Source: Alteromonas antoniana (GTDB lineage Bacteria; Pseudomonadota; Gammaproteobacteria; Enterobacterales; Alteromonadaceae). Taken from it: a stretch of DNA of 64,000 nucleotides. Made by a program: the position numbers and the translations under genes. Under the pieces are notes generated by a model. It was not told where the DNA came from, did no database searches, and saw only the letters and a list, made by a program, of their open reading frames with translations. Each line of letters starts with the position of its first letter. The first letter of the stretch is position 1. Shown here piece after piece: positions 42,464 to 52,228 of this stretch. The stretch covers positions 97,203-161,202 of the forward strand of contig NZ_JAESDH010000010.1 in the NCBI RefSeq assembly GCF_019249295.1, given 5' to 3'.

Positions 42464-43903
42464 CTAACCTGCGCAACAAGACAGCTCACTGACATCCTTA
42501 CTGAAAGTTTGCGCACACAGTTTCAGTCCTTCGACCATTGTAAGATAAGGAAAGAGTTGGTTTGCTAAGTCATCGATTGTCATTTTATTGTAAATCGCAA
42601 GGGCAGCACTTTGGATTAGCTCACCACCTTCGTGTGCTAGAATTTGTGCTCCGATAAGCTTATTAGATTGCTTGTCTACTACAAGCTTGATAAAACCGTC
42701 TGTCTCAAAGTTGGCTAAGGCTCTTGGAACATTGTCCATCTCTAAAACTCGGCTAATAACGCTTATACCTTGTTTTTCGGCTTCAACTTCTGTCAAACCA
42801 ACAGTGGCAACTTGAGGATCGGTAAAAATAACGGCAGGCATTGTTGATAAGTCTAGTTTCACGTTAGCACCTGTCATATTCGAACCAACACGGCTGCCAG
42901 CAGCCGCAGCAACATACACATATTGAGGTATGGTTGAGCAATCACCTGCGGCGTATAGATGAGAGATATTTGTCTCTAGTTTTTCATTAACAATGATTGC
43001 ACCTTTATTGTCTGTCACAACACCTGCGACATCTAAGTGAAGCCTTGAAGTGTTTGCGTGACGACCTGTAGATATCAATAACTTCTCACAGAGCAAATTC
43101 TCATCTTGGGTCTGTATTAAAAAACCGTTTTTATCATGGGTGATTCGAGTAACTTGAGAATTATTTCTAATTTCAATACCCTCTTTTTCAAAACACTGAC
43201 TTAATCTATCGCCCAACAGTGGATCCTCACTTTTCAACAAGGTATTGCGCGCTAAAATAGTAACTTTGCAACCTAATCGAGCATATGCCTGAGCAATTTC
43301 TACAGCGACAACAGATGAGCCAATTACTGCAAGGCTCTTAGGTAGCTTTTTTTCGAACAACGCTTCTGTTGAAGTCCAATAGGGGGTGTTTTGTAGTCCT
43401 TCTATTTTAGGGATGGTGGGTGTTGAGCCTGTTGCAATAAGAAACTTGTCTGCAAGTAGTGTTACTTCGGTACCGTCAGTATGGGTAATATTCAGCTCAT
43501 TTTGACTAATAAACCGGGCATACCCCTTAATCAAGGTTAATGCAGGATTGTTTTCCAATATATTTTGGTATTTTGTAGTTCTCAATTCTTCTACGCGACT
43601 GATTTGCTGATGCGATAAAAGCGTGCGGTCTATTTTAGGTTCGTGGTCTTCAATGCCTTCAAAAGGGTTGCTTCGTTGTTGATGCGCTAATTGAGCGGCG
43701 CGGATGAGAATTTTTGATGGAACGCAGCCGACATTAACACAACACCCGCCTATTACGTCGGCTCCTTCTATTATGGTGACCCTTGCACCATTTTCTGCCG
43801 CCTTAATGGCGCATGAGAATGCCGCAGACCCACTGCCAATAATAGCAACATGAAGTTGCTTCGCCTTGCTTGCACAACAATTAGAGCTGCCTTGTGCGTT
43901 CAT
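42464..43903 (-). CDS. merA: mercuric reductase MerA without NmerA (copy 2)
   Basis: A 479-residue mercuric reductase. It has the FAD motif IIGSGSAAFSC, redox Cys55 and Cys60 ([12 protein letters not shown]) and the C-terminal Cys476-Cys477 pair (ELSCCAG). It lacks the NmerA heavy-metal domain of copy 1; its N terminus has only a short SSNCCASKAK segment. It clearly shares the family of copy 1 throughout but differs at many positions, so it is not a recent duplicate. It follows merP by 3 bp and ends the operon. Confidence 0.96.
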   Translation of the reverse strand: MNAQGSSNCCASKAKQLHVAIIGSGSAAFSCAIKAAENGARVTIIEGADVIGGCCVNVGCVPSKILIRAAQLAHQQRSNPFEGIEDHEPKIDRTLLSHQQISRVEELRTTKYQNILENNPALTLIKGYARFISQNELNITHTDGTEVTLLADKFLIATGSTPTIPKIEGLQNTPYWTSTEALFEKKLPKSLAVIGSSVVAVEIAQAYARLGCKVTILARNTLLKSEDPLLGDRLSQCFEKEGIEIRNNSQVTRITHDKNGFLIQTQDENLLCEKLLISTGRHANTSRLHLDVAGVVTDNKGAIIVNEKLETNISHLYAAGDCSTIPQYVYVAAAAGSRVGSNMTGANVKLDLSTMPAVIFTDPQVATVGLTEVEAEKQGISVISRVLEMDNVPRALANFETDGFIKLVVDKQSNKLIGAQILAHEGGELIQSAALAIYNKMTIDDLANQLFPYLTMVEGLKLCAQTFSKDVSELSCCAG

Positions 43904-43906
43904 AGA

Positions 43907-44185
43907 TTAATCGCTACTTTTTACGTTAGACGGATAGCCTGCATTCTCGGTGGCTACCATTAACTCTTTTGTATTGGTTTTCGTATCGTCGAAGGTAACA
44001 ATGGCTTCATTTGGTTCATATGTAGCCTCGACTGTTTTTACGCCTTTCACTTTTTTCAGTGCTAATTTGACCGTAACGGGACAAGTAACACAATTCATGC
44101 TAGGTACTTCTAGCGTGACTGTTTTTAACTCTGCCCACGCCGTGGTGCTTGAAAGTAAAGCCATCGTAAGTAATAGTTTTTTCAT
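43907..44185 (-). CDS. merP: periplasmic mercury-binding protein MerP (copy 2)
   Basis: A 92-residue exported Hg(II)-binding protein. A signal peptide ends near TTAWAEL, and the motif SMNCVTC gives Cys32 and Cys35. It hands Hg(II) to MerT. It lies between merT (50-bp gap) and merA (3-bp gap) in the second mer operon. Confidence 0.95.
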   Translation of the reverse strand: MKKLLLTMALLSSTTAWAELKTVTLEVPSMNCVTCPVTVKLALKKVKGVKTVEATYEPNEAIVTFDDTKTNTKELMVATENAGYPSNVKSSD

Positions 44186-44235
44186 AATATTTTCCTGTTT
44201 TAAAATGTTTTAGGGATTGTGTAAGGTTCTTGAAA

Positions 44236-44583
44236 TCAGATTAACCAAACTAGCCAATAGTTACTTGTGATCAAAACAAGTGCTATTAATGACGTTATCC
44301 AAAAGGCAATTTGACGACGACGCCTTGTTTGCGGAATTGCGCAGACACTTCCTGGTTGGCATTTTTCAATCGGCCGATGGATTTTATAACCTGCATAGCC
44401 AAGGAAGAGCATGACGGTCACTACAAAAACTGGACGGTACGGTTCAAAAGCGGTTAGGCTACTAATCCATGAGCCACTTATTCCAAGCAACAATAGGACT
44501 AACGGACCTACACAACAAATGCCTGCCCCGATCGCCGCGATAATACCTCCCACCATCGGCATTTTAGAGTCGTCGTTGATCAT
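44236..44583 (-). CDS. merT: mercuric transport protein MerT (copy 2)
   Basis: 115 residues from the Met at 44583, which gives exactly the length of copy 1; a longer start at 44613 would overlap the promoter. Three membrane helices, Cys23-Cys24 (GAGICCVGP) and Cys75/Cys81 (EKCQPGSVC) are all present. It is the first gene after the second mer operator. Confidence 0.94.
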   Translation of the reverse strand: MINDDSKMPMVGGIIAAIGAGICCVGPLVLLLLGISGSWISSLTAFEPYRPVFVVTVMLFLGYAGYKIHRPIEKCQPGSVCAIPQTRRRRQIAFWITSLIALVLITSNYWLVWLI

Positions 44584-44615
44584 ATTTAATCTCGATATTG
44601 GATAAGATAGCACCG

Positions 44616-44647
44616 AGTATAAAGTATGTACCTTCGTACAGAGTCAA
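44616..44647 (-). promoter_or_regulatory. mer promoter/operator, copy 2
   Basis: Read on the minus strand: -35 TTGACT (44647-44642), a 20-bp spacer holding the dyad TGTAC-GAAG-GTACA, and -10 TATACT (44621-44616). The layout equals that of copy 1. merT starts 33 bp downstream. Confidence 0.92.
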
Positions 44648-44706
44648 GCTTGATTAGTTATTTCATTGTGATTTTTTAGCGGGATGCTCTAGATAGTTAA
44701 ATACAT

Positions 44707-45096
44707 TTACTTTGGTGACAGGGCATTAATAATGGGGCAATGGCTATCATCATCATTCGTCTGACACTTAGTGATGCTCTCCAATAGCGCATGCTCTAAT
44801 CGTTTTAGGTCTTCCAGCTTAGATTGCACAGATGCAAGTCTCTGTTTTGCTAGCGCTTCTACCTTGCTACAGCACTCGCTATTTAAGGACAGCAGAGAAT
44901 CTATTTCTTTAAGCGTAAATCCTAATTCTTGAGCGCGTTTTATGAATCGGATCCTATCAACCGTTTCCTTAGGATATACTCGATAACCCTCAGAGGGCTT
45001 TTGTGGCTGACTGATTAAGCCATTGCGCTCATAAAAGCGAATGGTTTCTTTATTCACACCGATTAGTTTTGCAATCTTTCCGATTGTCCCTGACAT
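44707..45096 (-). CDS. merR: mercury-responsive regulator MerR (copy 2)
   Basis: A 129-residue MerR with the helix-turn-helix IGKIAKLIGVNKETIRFYER. Hg(II)-binding cysteines are Cys76, Cys111 and Cys120, with the 35 and 9 spacing of true MerR; Cys75 is an extra neighbour. It points the same way as merTPA, as in copy 1. Confidence 0.95.
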   Translation of the reverse strand: MSGTIGKIAKLIGVNKETIRFYERNGLISQPQKPSEGYRVYPKETVDRIRFIKRAQELGFTLKEIDSLLSLNSECCSKVEALAKQRLASVQSKLEDLKRLEHALLESITKCQTNDDDSHCPIINALSPK

Positions 45097-45188
45097 AAGC
45101 GAATCACCTCTACAATATAATTATAAGACACAAGTTGTTATATCAAGGGCTTAAACCGAGATATTGTCTATCTAAATGTCAAATGTAG

Positions 45189-46427
45189 CTATTGAACTTT
45201 TCTGTCTTTACCTGATGCCGCTCGGCGTTTTCGCTCCACTTGCACATAAACCGTGTCAGTGGTCGCACTACTTGAATGACCTAGATCCTCAGATAAATCT
45301 TTCAAAGGCCTGTCACGTTCAATCTCCATGCTGGCACCGGTGTGACGCAAGTAATGTGTCGTTGCTTCATTTAATTTCTGTGCGGCTTCTACTCCATGTT
45401 CAGACTTCATTTTATCGAAAGCTGCATCAAATACTTGCTGCACGAGCCTGGATATTTGACGGCTTGTTAAACCTCCACGACCTCGTATTTTTTCAACCAA
45501 CACGGTTTGCTCGCCTTTTGATGGTAACGATGACAATCCACGCCATTCTCTATAGCGTTTTAAAAACGTAAGATAACCCGGTGGTACCGTGATATCTCTA
45601 ATCTTTTTGCCTTTTCCATAGGCCTTAAACCACCAGTTGTTGTCCTCATCTGTCCAAAAATGACTCATCAATGGTGTCCAGTCTTGGCGCTCCGAGAGCT
45701 CTGAAAGCCTTAGGAATAGGGTTTTCATGGTAGCAATAACGAATAAATTGCGTTCCACAAGTGGATCGTTATCAGCCATCTCAACTGCGGTATCTAAGAG
45801 ATATTGCCATTGCTGCTCCGTTAATCGACTGATCGTCTTCACCTGACTGTCTTTTATCAAATATTTACAATCACGTTTCGCCAATGGAATGGGATTGCCG
45901 AAACAAATTTCTTCATCGATGAGATGGCGGTAAAAAGAGCTTAATGCCACAAAAGTAGATTCGAGGGTCTGCAATGATGGTTGGTACTTTTTCGGATCGA
46001 GCACTCTATCCTTATCGTATTTGGGCGGCGTTTGCCTGAACGGCGTCCACTTAAGGTTTGAAGCAAAGTATCCGTTTTTGAGGCTAAATCGGTCATGGAG
46101 CTGCGTACTTATCCATTTAACCGGTGGCGCCACGCAAAAATCGATGTATCGTAAAATATCTGCTTTGCGCAAATCGTCCACTGGCTGTTTATCCACCATA
46201 AAGACCCACAGTAGAAACTTTTCGATGTCATTTCGAAAACGCACATACGTGTGCTGTGATTTGTTGCGACCTATATATAAAAGGTATTCTTTCGCCCAGT
46301 CCCAGTGCTGTCTCATCCATGTCGGTTGCTTTTCTAAGAATGAACTTAGCTGCGGATAGTCAGACAAACTGAGCTCTGCCAGCTCAGCATACGTGGGAAA
46401 CAAAGGTGTGGGTTTAGTGATGGCCAA
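45189..46427 (-). CDS. tyrosine recombinase / site-specific integrase
   Basis: A 412-residue integrase with an N-terminal core-binding domain and a C-terminal catalytic domain. The first Arg is in LRLSELSERQDW, the His-x-x-Arg box is in THYLRHTGAS, the late His is in DLGHSS, and the Tyr nucleophile is in DTVYVQVERK. It is the obvious candidate to move the second mer operon. A perfect 13-6-13 inverted repeat lies 52 bp beyond its start. A truncated relative is at 47525-48268. Confidence 0.9.
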   Translation of the reverse strand: MAITKPTPLFPTYAELAELSLSDYPQLSSFLEKQPTWMRQHWDWAKEYLLYIGRNKSQHTYVRFRNDIEKFLLWVFMVDKQPVDDLRKADILRYIDFCVAPPVKWISTQLHDRFSLKNGYFASNLKWTPFRQTPPKYDKDRVLDPKKYQPSLQTLESTFVALSSFYRHLIDEEICFGNPIPLAKRDCKYLIKDSQVKTISRLTEQQWQYLLDTAVEMADNDPLVERNLFVIATMKTLFLRLSELSERQDWTPLMSHFWTDEDNNWWFKAYGKGKKIRDITVPPGYLTFLKRYREWRGLSSLPSKGEQTVLVEKIRGRGGLTSRQISRLVQQVFDAAFDKMKSEHGVEAAQKLNEATTHYLRHTGASMEIERDRPLKDLSEDLGHSSSATTDTVYVQVERKRRAASGKDRKVQ

Positions 46428-46479
46428 GTGAGTTTTTATTGTAGGTTAAGATGGCAACACTATAACTTACCCTTATACA

Positions 46480-46511
46480 CTATGTCTAATACTAAACCGT
46501 ATTAGACATAG
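46480..46511. repeat. perfect 13-bp inverted repeat with 6-bp centre next to the integrase
   Basis: CTATGTCTAATAC (46480-46492) and GTATTAGACATAG (46499-46511) flank the 6-bp TAAACC. The arm and spacer sizes fit a tyrosine recombinase core site (XerCD sites are 11-6-11). It lies between the divergent integrase and AraC-type genes. It could instead be an operator for either gene; no T-run supports a terminator. Confidence 0.75.
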
Positions 46512-46536
46512 GGGGTTAAAGATAGGATATTCGACG

Positions 46537-47286
46537 GTGATAATAAACCTTTCCTCTTTGGCGAACAAAGGTAAATTTAATTTGAAATGGCAAGGCGAAT
46601 ATTGTTTTGGTGAAACATGGATTGCGTTTCGAGGTATGAGCGCAGAAAATAATTTGCATGCCCATGCCGCTCTGCAGTTGGTTGCAGGCGCAGGCATTAC
46701 TGTTACCGATGACAACACATTTGAAAAACAAGGTAATGGGTGGTTAATTCCCTCAGGTGTTAAACATAGAATTACTACATCATCACCCATTGTCATTCTA
46801 CTTATTGAACCCGATTCTTTTTTTGCCAACGCTCTGCAACCCTCTCAGCAAAAAGGTTCAGTAGTACAAAGCCTCTCTCTGGAAATTTTAGACACGTTGT
46901 TAGCGGATATTCCTTTGCGTGACATGATGAATAAGCTGGAAACACTTTATCATCAAAATAACAGTGTCATTGACGCACGATTAATCTCGGCGATGACTTA
47001 TCTCAACAGTATCGATAAACGCCCAACTGTCGAGCTTATCGGGAAACATGTAGGTCTTTCAGTCTCTAGACTTCGCGCCTTATCGACACACTACTTTGGC
47101 GTCCCATTTTCAAAAATCATTGTATGGAAACAGGTAAACTTGGCATTTCAATCATTAGCAAAAGGCGCTTCCTTAGCGGATGCCGCTTATGATGCAGGGT
47201 TTGCCGATCAAGCTCATTTTACACGAATTCTGCGCGACACTATTGGCGTAACACCAGGACAAACCCAACATATGGATAAACGATAG
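46537..47286 (+). CDS. AraC-family transcriptional regulator (copy 1)
   Basis: A 249-residue regulator with a cupin-like N-terminal domain (NNLHAHAALQLVAGAG) and a C-terminal double helix-turn-helix (VELIGKHVGLSVSRLRALSTHYFGVPF, then DAAYDAGFADQAHFTRILRD). The start is GTG at 46537. A paralogue of the same plan is at 59568. A truncated DUF3703 gene follows. The effector is unknown; the metal-resistance setting suggests, but does not show, a metal-related signal. Confidence 0.88.
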   Translation: MIINLSSLANKGKFNLKWQGEYCFGETWIAFRGMSAENNLHAHAALQLVAGAGITVTDDNTFEKQGNGWLIPSGVKHRITTSSPIVILLIEPDSFFANALQPSQQKGSVVQSLSLEILDTLLADIPLRDMMNKLETLYHQNNSVIDARLISAMTYLNSIDKRPTVELIGKHVGLSVSRLRALSTHYFGVPFSKIIVWKQVNLAFQSLAKGASLADAAYDAGFADQAHFTRILRDTIGVTPGQTQHMDKR

Positions 47287-47379
47287 ACGCTTTTGCTTAA
47301 TACAGGCGATTTGTTCAATACCCTTCGACTAAAACCATGAATAATTCCGGTACATAGACAGTTTGAAGGCAGCAAAATT

Positions 47380-47529
47380 ATGAAACCACTTCTAAAACGT
47401 GAATATGAACGCTCAAAGACTTTGGCTCGGGAACTTGAAGCAACAGGAGGTTTATCATCTGCCTTCATTGCGTTAGAGCGTGCACATATTCTGGGTCAAC
47501 GTTATCTTATTCCTCATCGTGTTTTTTAA
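47380..47529 (+). pseudogene. truncated DUF3703 gene
   Basis: 49 codons encode the start of a DUF3703-family protein, with LKREYERSKTLARELEA and the family hallmark ALERAHILGQRY. Sequence similarity to the family stops after LIPH, and the frame ends four codons later. Downstream sequence belongs to an integrase remnant, so a recombination or deletion joint lies at about 47515-47530. DUF3703 genes occur in metal-resistance clusters; the function is unknown. Confidence 0.75.
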
Positions 47530-48268
47530 ATTCTTATTTGACGCTGAATTGGTTAGGCGTAACCATGTCTCTGATGCGAAGAAAAACTGTAAGTACCTGG
47601 TTAAAGGCAAGATATACCAACCACCACACACATTTGATGATGATACTTGGGATCTATTTATTGAGAGTTTAACCAAAGCTGCTGATGAAAACCCAAAATA
47701 CGAATTGCATCGCTTTGTAGTGCTAACACTCAAAGTGCTATTTTTACGTATTTCTGAGTTGTCACACCGTGATTACTATACACCGTTTTTTAATCATTTC
47801 AGACTAGACTCAAGTGGCGAAGGTTGGGTTCTAAACGTGATTGGCAAAGGTAAAAAAGAGCGATTAGTTACAGTGCCGGATTCATACATCGACAATGTTT
47901 TGTCGCGCTATAGGAGTTCTCTAGGGTTAACTCCCCTGCCCCGAATTGATGAAGATTCACCAATGCTTCCCTCTCGCAAAACAGGTGCACCTTTGCATCA
48001 AGATAGCTTGAATAATGTTGTTGAAGAGGCATTTGATTTGGTAATAAAAGAACTAGTTAAGACTAATAGGAAGCAGCAAGCACTTTTTATTGCGGGTGCC
48101 TCTTCACATTGGTTGCGTCATACGGGCGCTACTCAGGCATTGGACGAATCAAATGAAACCATGCTAGCTGAAGAGCTTGGACATGCTAGCGTAAAGACTA
48201 CTGTTGAAGTTTATGTGGCGCCTGCGCACAGAGATAGAGTTCGAAAAGGTTCGACGAGAAAGCTTTAG
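47525..48268 (+). pseudogene. N-terminally truncated tyrosine recombinase
   Basis: The frame is open from 47480, but similarity to the 412-residue integrase begins only at FFKFLFDAELVRRN (compare FYRHLIDEEICFGN there). The catalytic residues remain: Arg in LRISELSHRD, His-x-x-Arg in HWLRHTGATQ, the late His in ELGHAS, and Tyr in VEVYVAPAH. The core-binding N-terminal third (about 165 residues) is missing, so it is unlikely to recombine DNA. It abuts the truncated DUF3703 gene. Confidence 0.85.
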
Positions 48269-48488
48269 CCTCGGACTGAAATCGACCATCTTCTTTCTCC
48301 GGCTAAGGTTTGATTTAACCCTAATTGAACTAGTCACTTCAATTAAACCACGTGAAAACGGACCAAATGACTTAGCAGGCCGAATGGCAAAAATACTGAG
48401 ACTTCTAAATCACCCTTAAATAATTTGGAAGTCTAGTTCTCAAAAACTTTCTAACCTGCTGTTTGAATCTCTATTTTACTAAACCCGA

Positions 48489-49570
48489 ATTCAGATAATA
48501 AGTGCACCACTCATGGTTAAACGGTGAGGAGAGATCAACTGCCTGTTGGTGGTACTCTGTAGTCGCCAAACAAACATGAGTAGTTACCATGAGTTACAAG
48601 CAGTTGATCGAAGGGCAACGATACCAGATCGAAGCCTACTTACGCGAGGGTTTCAGTTACCGAGATATTGGAAAGCGGCTGAAAGTGAGTCACAGCACGA
48701 TTAGCCGTGAAGTCCGGCGCAACAGAATTCGTGATAATCACTACCTGCCGGAAGTGGCTCATGCTAAGACAATTAAACGACGATGTCTGGCAGCCAAATA
48801 CGGCATACCAGCACTTACAATTACGTTTGTTGAGTTCGGGCTTAACCAGAAATGGAGCCCTGAGCAAATTGCAGGTGTAGGTAAAATCATTGGACATTCG
48901 GTAAGCCATGAATGGATTTACGGCTACGTCCAGAGAGACAAACTGCGTGGTGGTAAGCTGTATAAGCAATTGCGACATGGTCGCCGGAAGTACCGACAAG
49001 GCAGCAGAGCGAAACGTGTCATTATCCCGAATCGCGTAGGGATTGAACGTCGCCCAGCTATTGTAGATAAGAAGAAACGGTTTGGGGACTGGGAAGCCGA
49101 TACCGTTTTAGGGAAGCAAGGAACAGGCGCGATAGTCAGCTTAGTCGAGCGCAAGAGTAAGCTGTACCTGATACGTAAAGTCCCCGCGAAAAGTGCGGCG
49201 GAGGTGAGCAGAGCCATGGTTGGCATGTTGTGGCGATATCGCCGCCATGTTCGCACTATTACGGCGGACAACGGCAGTGAATTCTGTGACCATGGACTGG
49301 TTGCAGAGAAGTTGAAGACGGACATTTACTTCGCTAACCCTTATTCGTCTTGGGAGCGCGGATTGAACGAAAACTTTAACGGATTGTTACGACAAATACA
49401 TCCGTAAAGGCACCGATTTACGAACAGTAACAAACGAACAGATAGCGAACATTGAAAAGGCACTGAATGCCAGACCGCGAAAGTGTCTGGGATTTAAACA
49501 GCCAGTCGCGGTATTCAAAGAATTACGCAACGTGGCTTAATTTAGCGAGTGGTGCACTTCGGGGTTGAAT
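48489..49570 (+). mobile_element. IS30-family insertion sequence, copy 1
   Basis: About 1.08 kb. Both ends share ATTCA, then AAGTGCACCACTC a few bases in, as inverted repeats (left 48489-48513, right 49547-49570). The transposase nearly fills it but has one frameshift. Exact end bases and any 2-3 bp duplication are uncertain by eye. The last 72 bases of the window carry the end of a related element in the opposite orientation. Confidence 0.87.
48589..49540 (+). pseudogene. IS30-family transposase with frameshift
   Basis: The N-terminal helix-turn-helix (DIGKRLKVSHSTISREVRRN) and DDE catalytic core (FGDWEADTVLGKQG, RTITADNGSEF, ENFNGLLRQ) are those of IS30 transposases. At about 49391-49400 one extra A shifts the frame and a stop follows at 49405. 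Correcting it continues the protein as YIRKGTDL to the true stop at 49538-49540 (QPVAVFKELRNVA). The missing 45 residues include part of the catalytic region, so this copy is probably inactive unless frameshifting occurs. Confidence 0.88.
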
Positions 49571-49643
49571 CCGCGAATAGAGCATATGTACCCCCCATTT
49601 AAAGCAGCAGTTAATTGTAGGAATTCTTTAAGCCGCTATCAAT

Positions 49644-49709
49644 AGTTGTTTGGGTGTGTGAGGTTTCCCCGATAAATATTTCATAATATACGTCATCACC
49701 CAAACAACT
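49644..49709. repeat. 13-bp inverted repeat downstream of the ArsP-type permease gene
   Basis: AGTTGTTTGGGTG (49644-49656) and CACCCAAACAACT (49697-49709) are perfect complements separated by 40 bp. The structure follows the permease stop on the minus strand. It could be a transcript-end stem or a remnant element end; no gene lies between the arms. Confidence 0.5.
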
Positions 49710-49722
49710 TTTCACTGGTAAA

Positions 49723-50934
49723 CTATAAAAATGGAAGCACAGCCACACCAATTGCAAGCCATCCATACGCGACAATCGAAAGCGACAGCAGTATCCAGTC
49801 GCCTAGGCTTCGATTAGCTGACATCGATTTTTCTTTTTTGTAGAACTGCCAAACGATGAATGCAGCGGTTAGCGCGAGAAAGAGCAAATTCAAGAAAAAC
49901 GTGTAGTCTATGTTAAAAAACTCACGATCTGTCATTGACTGAAATCCTGAAGCATCAGGCAAGTGCCCCAAGAGATCGAGTCCATAGTGCATGACGAGCG
50001 AGACGCCCACAAGCGCACATAGAAATACAATCAGTATATAAATGGCCATTTTCCAGCCATAGTACTGCGCCTGAATCCGCAACACTGGAAATACCACCAG
50101 ATCACTAAAGATAAACGCCATTACTCCAGCGAAACTTACCCCCTGCCCGAATAACACGGCCGCTAGCGGAATGTTGCCCATGGAGCCGATAAAAGTAAAA
50201 AAGGCCGCAACGGGGCCAACGATGGTTTGTGCAAGAATCTGCAAAAAGGAGTTCGATTCTTGCCCGGCTCCGATGAAAAGTGATTGAAAAAATTCAGTGG
50301 GGACAAATACCGCGATGATACCGGCGACCGTAAACCCAATGGTCACATCTTTCCATACCATCTTCCATTCCATCGTGTAGCGGCTAGCAACTTGGTGCCA
50401 TCCCGCTTTACTCGCTATTTTATCTTTCCAGCTTTTTTCCTTGCTACTCGCTTGGTTATCGCCACCTTCTGCTTTTTTTGCATGCTCTCGCGATTTTTCC
50501 TCAAACTCTTTTTTACACGTCAGTTTGACCAACAGCCAAACGGCTAGGATAAGTAGAATACCACCGACATATTCTCCTACAACAAACTGCCACCCAAGAA
50601 AAATAGAAATGATTATGCCTAATTCCACCACCAAATTGGTGGACGCCAACATGAAAGCAAGCGAAGGGATTAAGCCTGCACCTTTTACAAATAGAGCACG
50701 CGTTGTAGATAAAGCTGCGAAGGAACAGGAACTGGAAATAAAGCCAAAGAAAGTGCCCAATGCGACACTTTTGGGTCCAGTTTTTCCCATGGATTTTTGC
50801 ATTCTCTCTTTGGTGACAAAAACTTGGATCATTGAGCTTATTAGGTAACCAAGCGCGAAGGCCCAAAAAGCCATCCAAAATAGGCCCAAAGTAGTGTGGG
50901 CGGCCTCTTGCCATTGCGTTAAAAACTCACTCAT
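49723..50934 (-). CDS. membrane permease, ArsP/DUF318 type
   Basis: A 403-residue inner-membrane protein with about ten membrane helices in two halves separated by a charged cytoplasmic loop (about residues 150-200, rich in Lys and Glu). The first half carries FFGFISSSCSFAALSTTRALF, the second FTFIGSMGNIPLAAVLFGQG, both typical of DUF318 permeases related to ArsP, the methylarsenite exporter. The substrate here is not known. It ends the second efflux cluster. Its start may overlap the end of a short upstream frame, which I could not identify as a gene. Confidence 0.82.
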   Translation of the reverse strand: MSEFLTQWQEAAHTTLGLFWMAFWAFALGYLISSMIQVFVTKERMQKSMGKTGPKSVALGTFFGFISSSCSFAALSTTRALFVKGAGLIPSLAFMLASTNLVVELGIIISIFLGWQFVVGEYVGGILLILAVWLLVKLTCKKEFEEKSREHAKKAEGGDNQASSKEKSWKDKIASKAGWHQVASRYTMEWKMVWKDVTIGFTVAGIIAVFVPTEFFQSLFIGAGQESNSFLQILAQTIVGPVAAFFTFIGSMGNIPLAAVLFGQGVSFAGVMAFIFSDLVVFPVLRIQAQYYGWKMAIYILIVFLCALVGVSLVMHYGLDLLGHLPDASGFQSMTDREFFNIDYTFFLNLLFLALTAAFIVWQFYKKEKSMSANRSLGDWILLSLSIVAYGWLAIGVAVLPFL

Positions 50935-51190
50935 GTTTCCCCTCCTTTCGCACGATGTAAATCTAACCCTGATTCAGTTAAAAGCGCTATGGCTTCCTGT
51001 GTATTTGTATTTTAATCATTGGACGCATGGATCATTGCCTTATGTGCCGTACTACGATCACCGAAGTATAGAACTGCTCCGCTAACAGCATTACCTGATA
51101 AAAATCTAAGTAATTAAGAAACTATTATAGTTTTTACAAAATGAATAACGTCAGTTTTGAGCGAATGTATTGTAAACGTCTAGAGGTCTG

Positions 51191-51823
51191 TTACTTCTTA
51201 TCAACGTTGATTTCTCTTGCTTTAGTGTAGGCCTCCCAACCTTCTTTTGCTGCATAAGGTACAATGAGCAACGCCGCCACAGGATCTGTCCACCACCAGC
51301 CAAACCAATTTACCAATAGCAAACCAGCAAGAACAACGATAGTTTGGTATAAACAGATAAAGGTATCTTTGGCATCGGCAAGTAACGCTGGACTGTCCAG
51401 CTTACGGCCATATTTTCTTTTGAAATAAATAAAAATAGGGTTGATAAGCAAAGAAGTTACTAAAATGATTAACCCCATAGTGCTCCAGCTTGAAGTTTGC
51501 TGACTAAGAAGTTTTGTAACTGCATCATAAGATATAAATATGCAGACCAAAGCAAATGATACTGCGATCACGTAAAGAGTTATTTTTTTCCGTCTGTTCA
51601 CCTGATCTTTATCAATTCCTTTAAGCTCACCGTGTAGACGCCAGCCAAGGGTGGCAGCACTTACCACCTCTATTGTGCTGTCCAATGCCCATCCTATGAG
51701 CGCTGAACTATTGGCAGTTATCCCTGCTATTAAAGCGACTATTACTTCAATTGCATCATAGATGACATTTAATATTTGAAGCTTTCTCGCCTTTTTTAAA
51801 TCACTTTTTCTTGTTGGTTCCAT
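51191..51823 (-). CDS. cation transporter, CDF-like
   Basis: 210 residues from the Met at 51823, preceded by AGGAAAAAGT; an upstream start is less likely. The membrane region has GITANSSALIGWALDSTIEV, the CDF first metal site, and LLADAKDTFICLYQT for the second. It lacks a His-rich loop and a long cytoplasmic tail. It lies in the minus-strand efflux cluster between the RND remnant and the permease. The metal is unknown. Confidence 0.82.
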   Translation of the reverse strand: MEPTRKSDLKKARKLQILNVIYDAIEVIVALIAGITANSSALIGWALDSTIEVVSAATLGWRLHGELKGIDKDQVNRRKKITLYVIAVSFALVCIFISYDAVTKLLSQQTSSWSTMGLIILVTSLLINPIFIYFKRKYGRKLDSPALLADAKDTFICLYQTIVVLAGLLLVNWFGWWWTDPVAALLIVPYAAKEGWEAYTKAREINVDKK

Positions 51824-51931
51824 ACTTTTTCCTGCAACGTCAAAAAATGAATGACACGACAATATACTAGTTTCGCCGTTCTGGATAATTCGAAATAAGG
51901 GCTTTCGTCATTAATCTGAAAGCCGTTAACA

Positions 51932-52228
<297 letters not shown>

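Noticed and set aside
48204..48419. 71-codon frame after the truncated integrase
   Set aside because: It starts inside the integrase frame and has no recognisable sequence or ribosome-binding site.
50935..51190. Short minus-strand frame ending in an ATGA overlap with the permease start
   Set aside because: It has a stop about 24 codons upstream and no start codon, so at most it is the tail of a lost gene; no family could be named.
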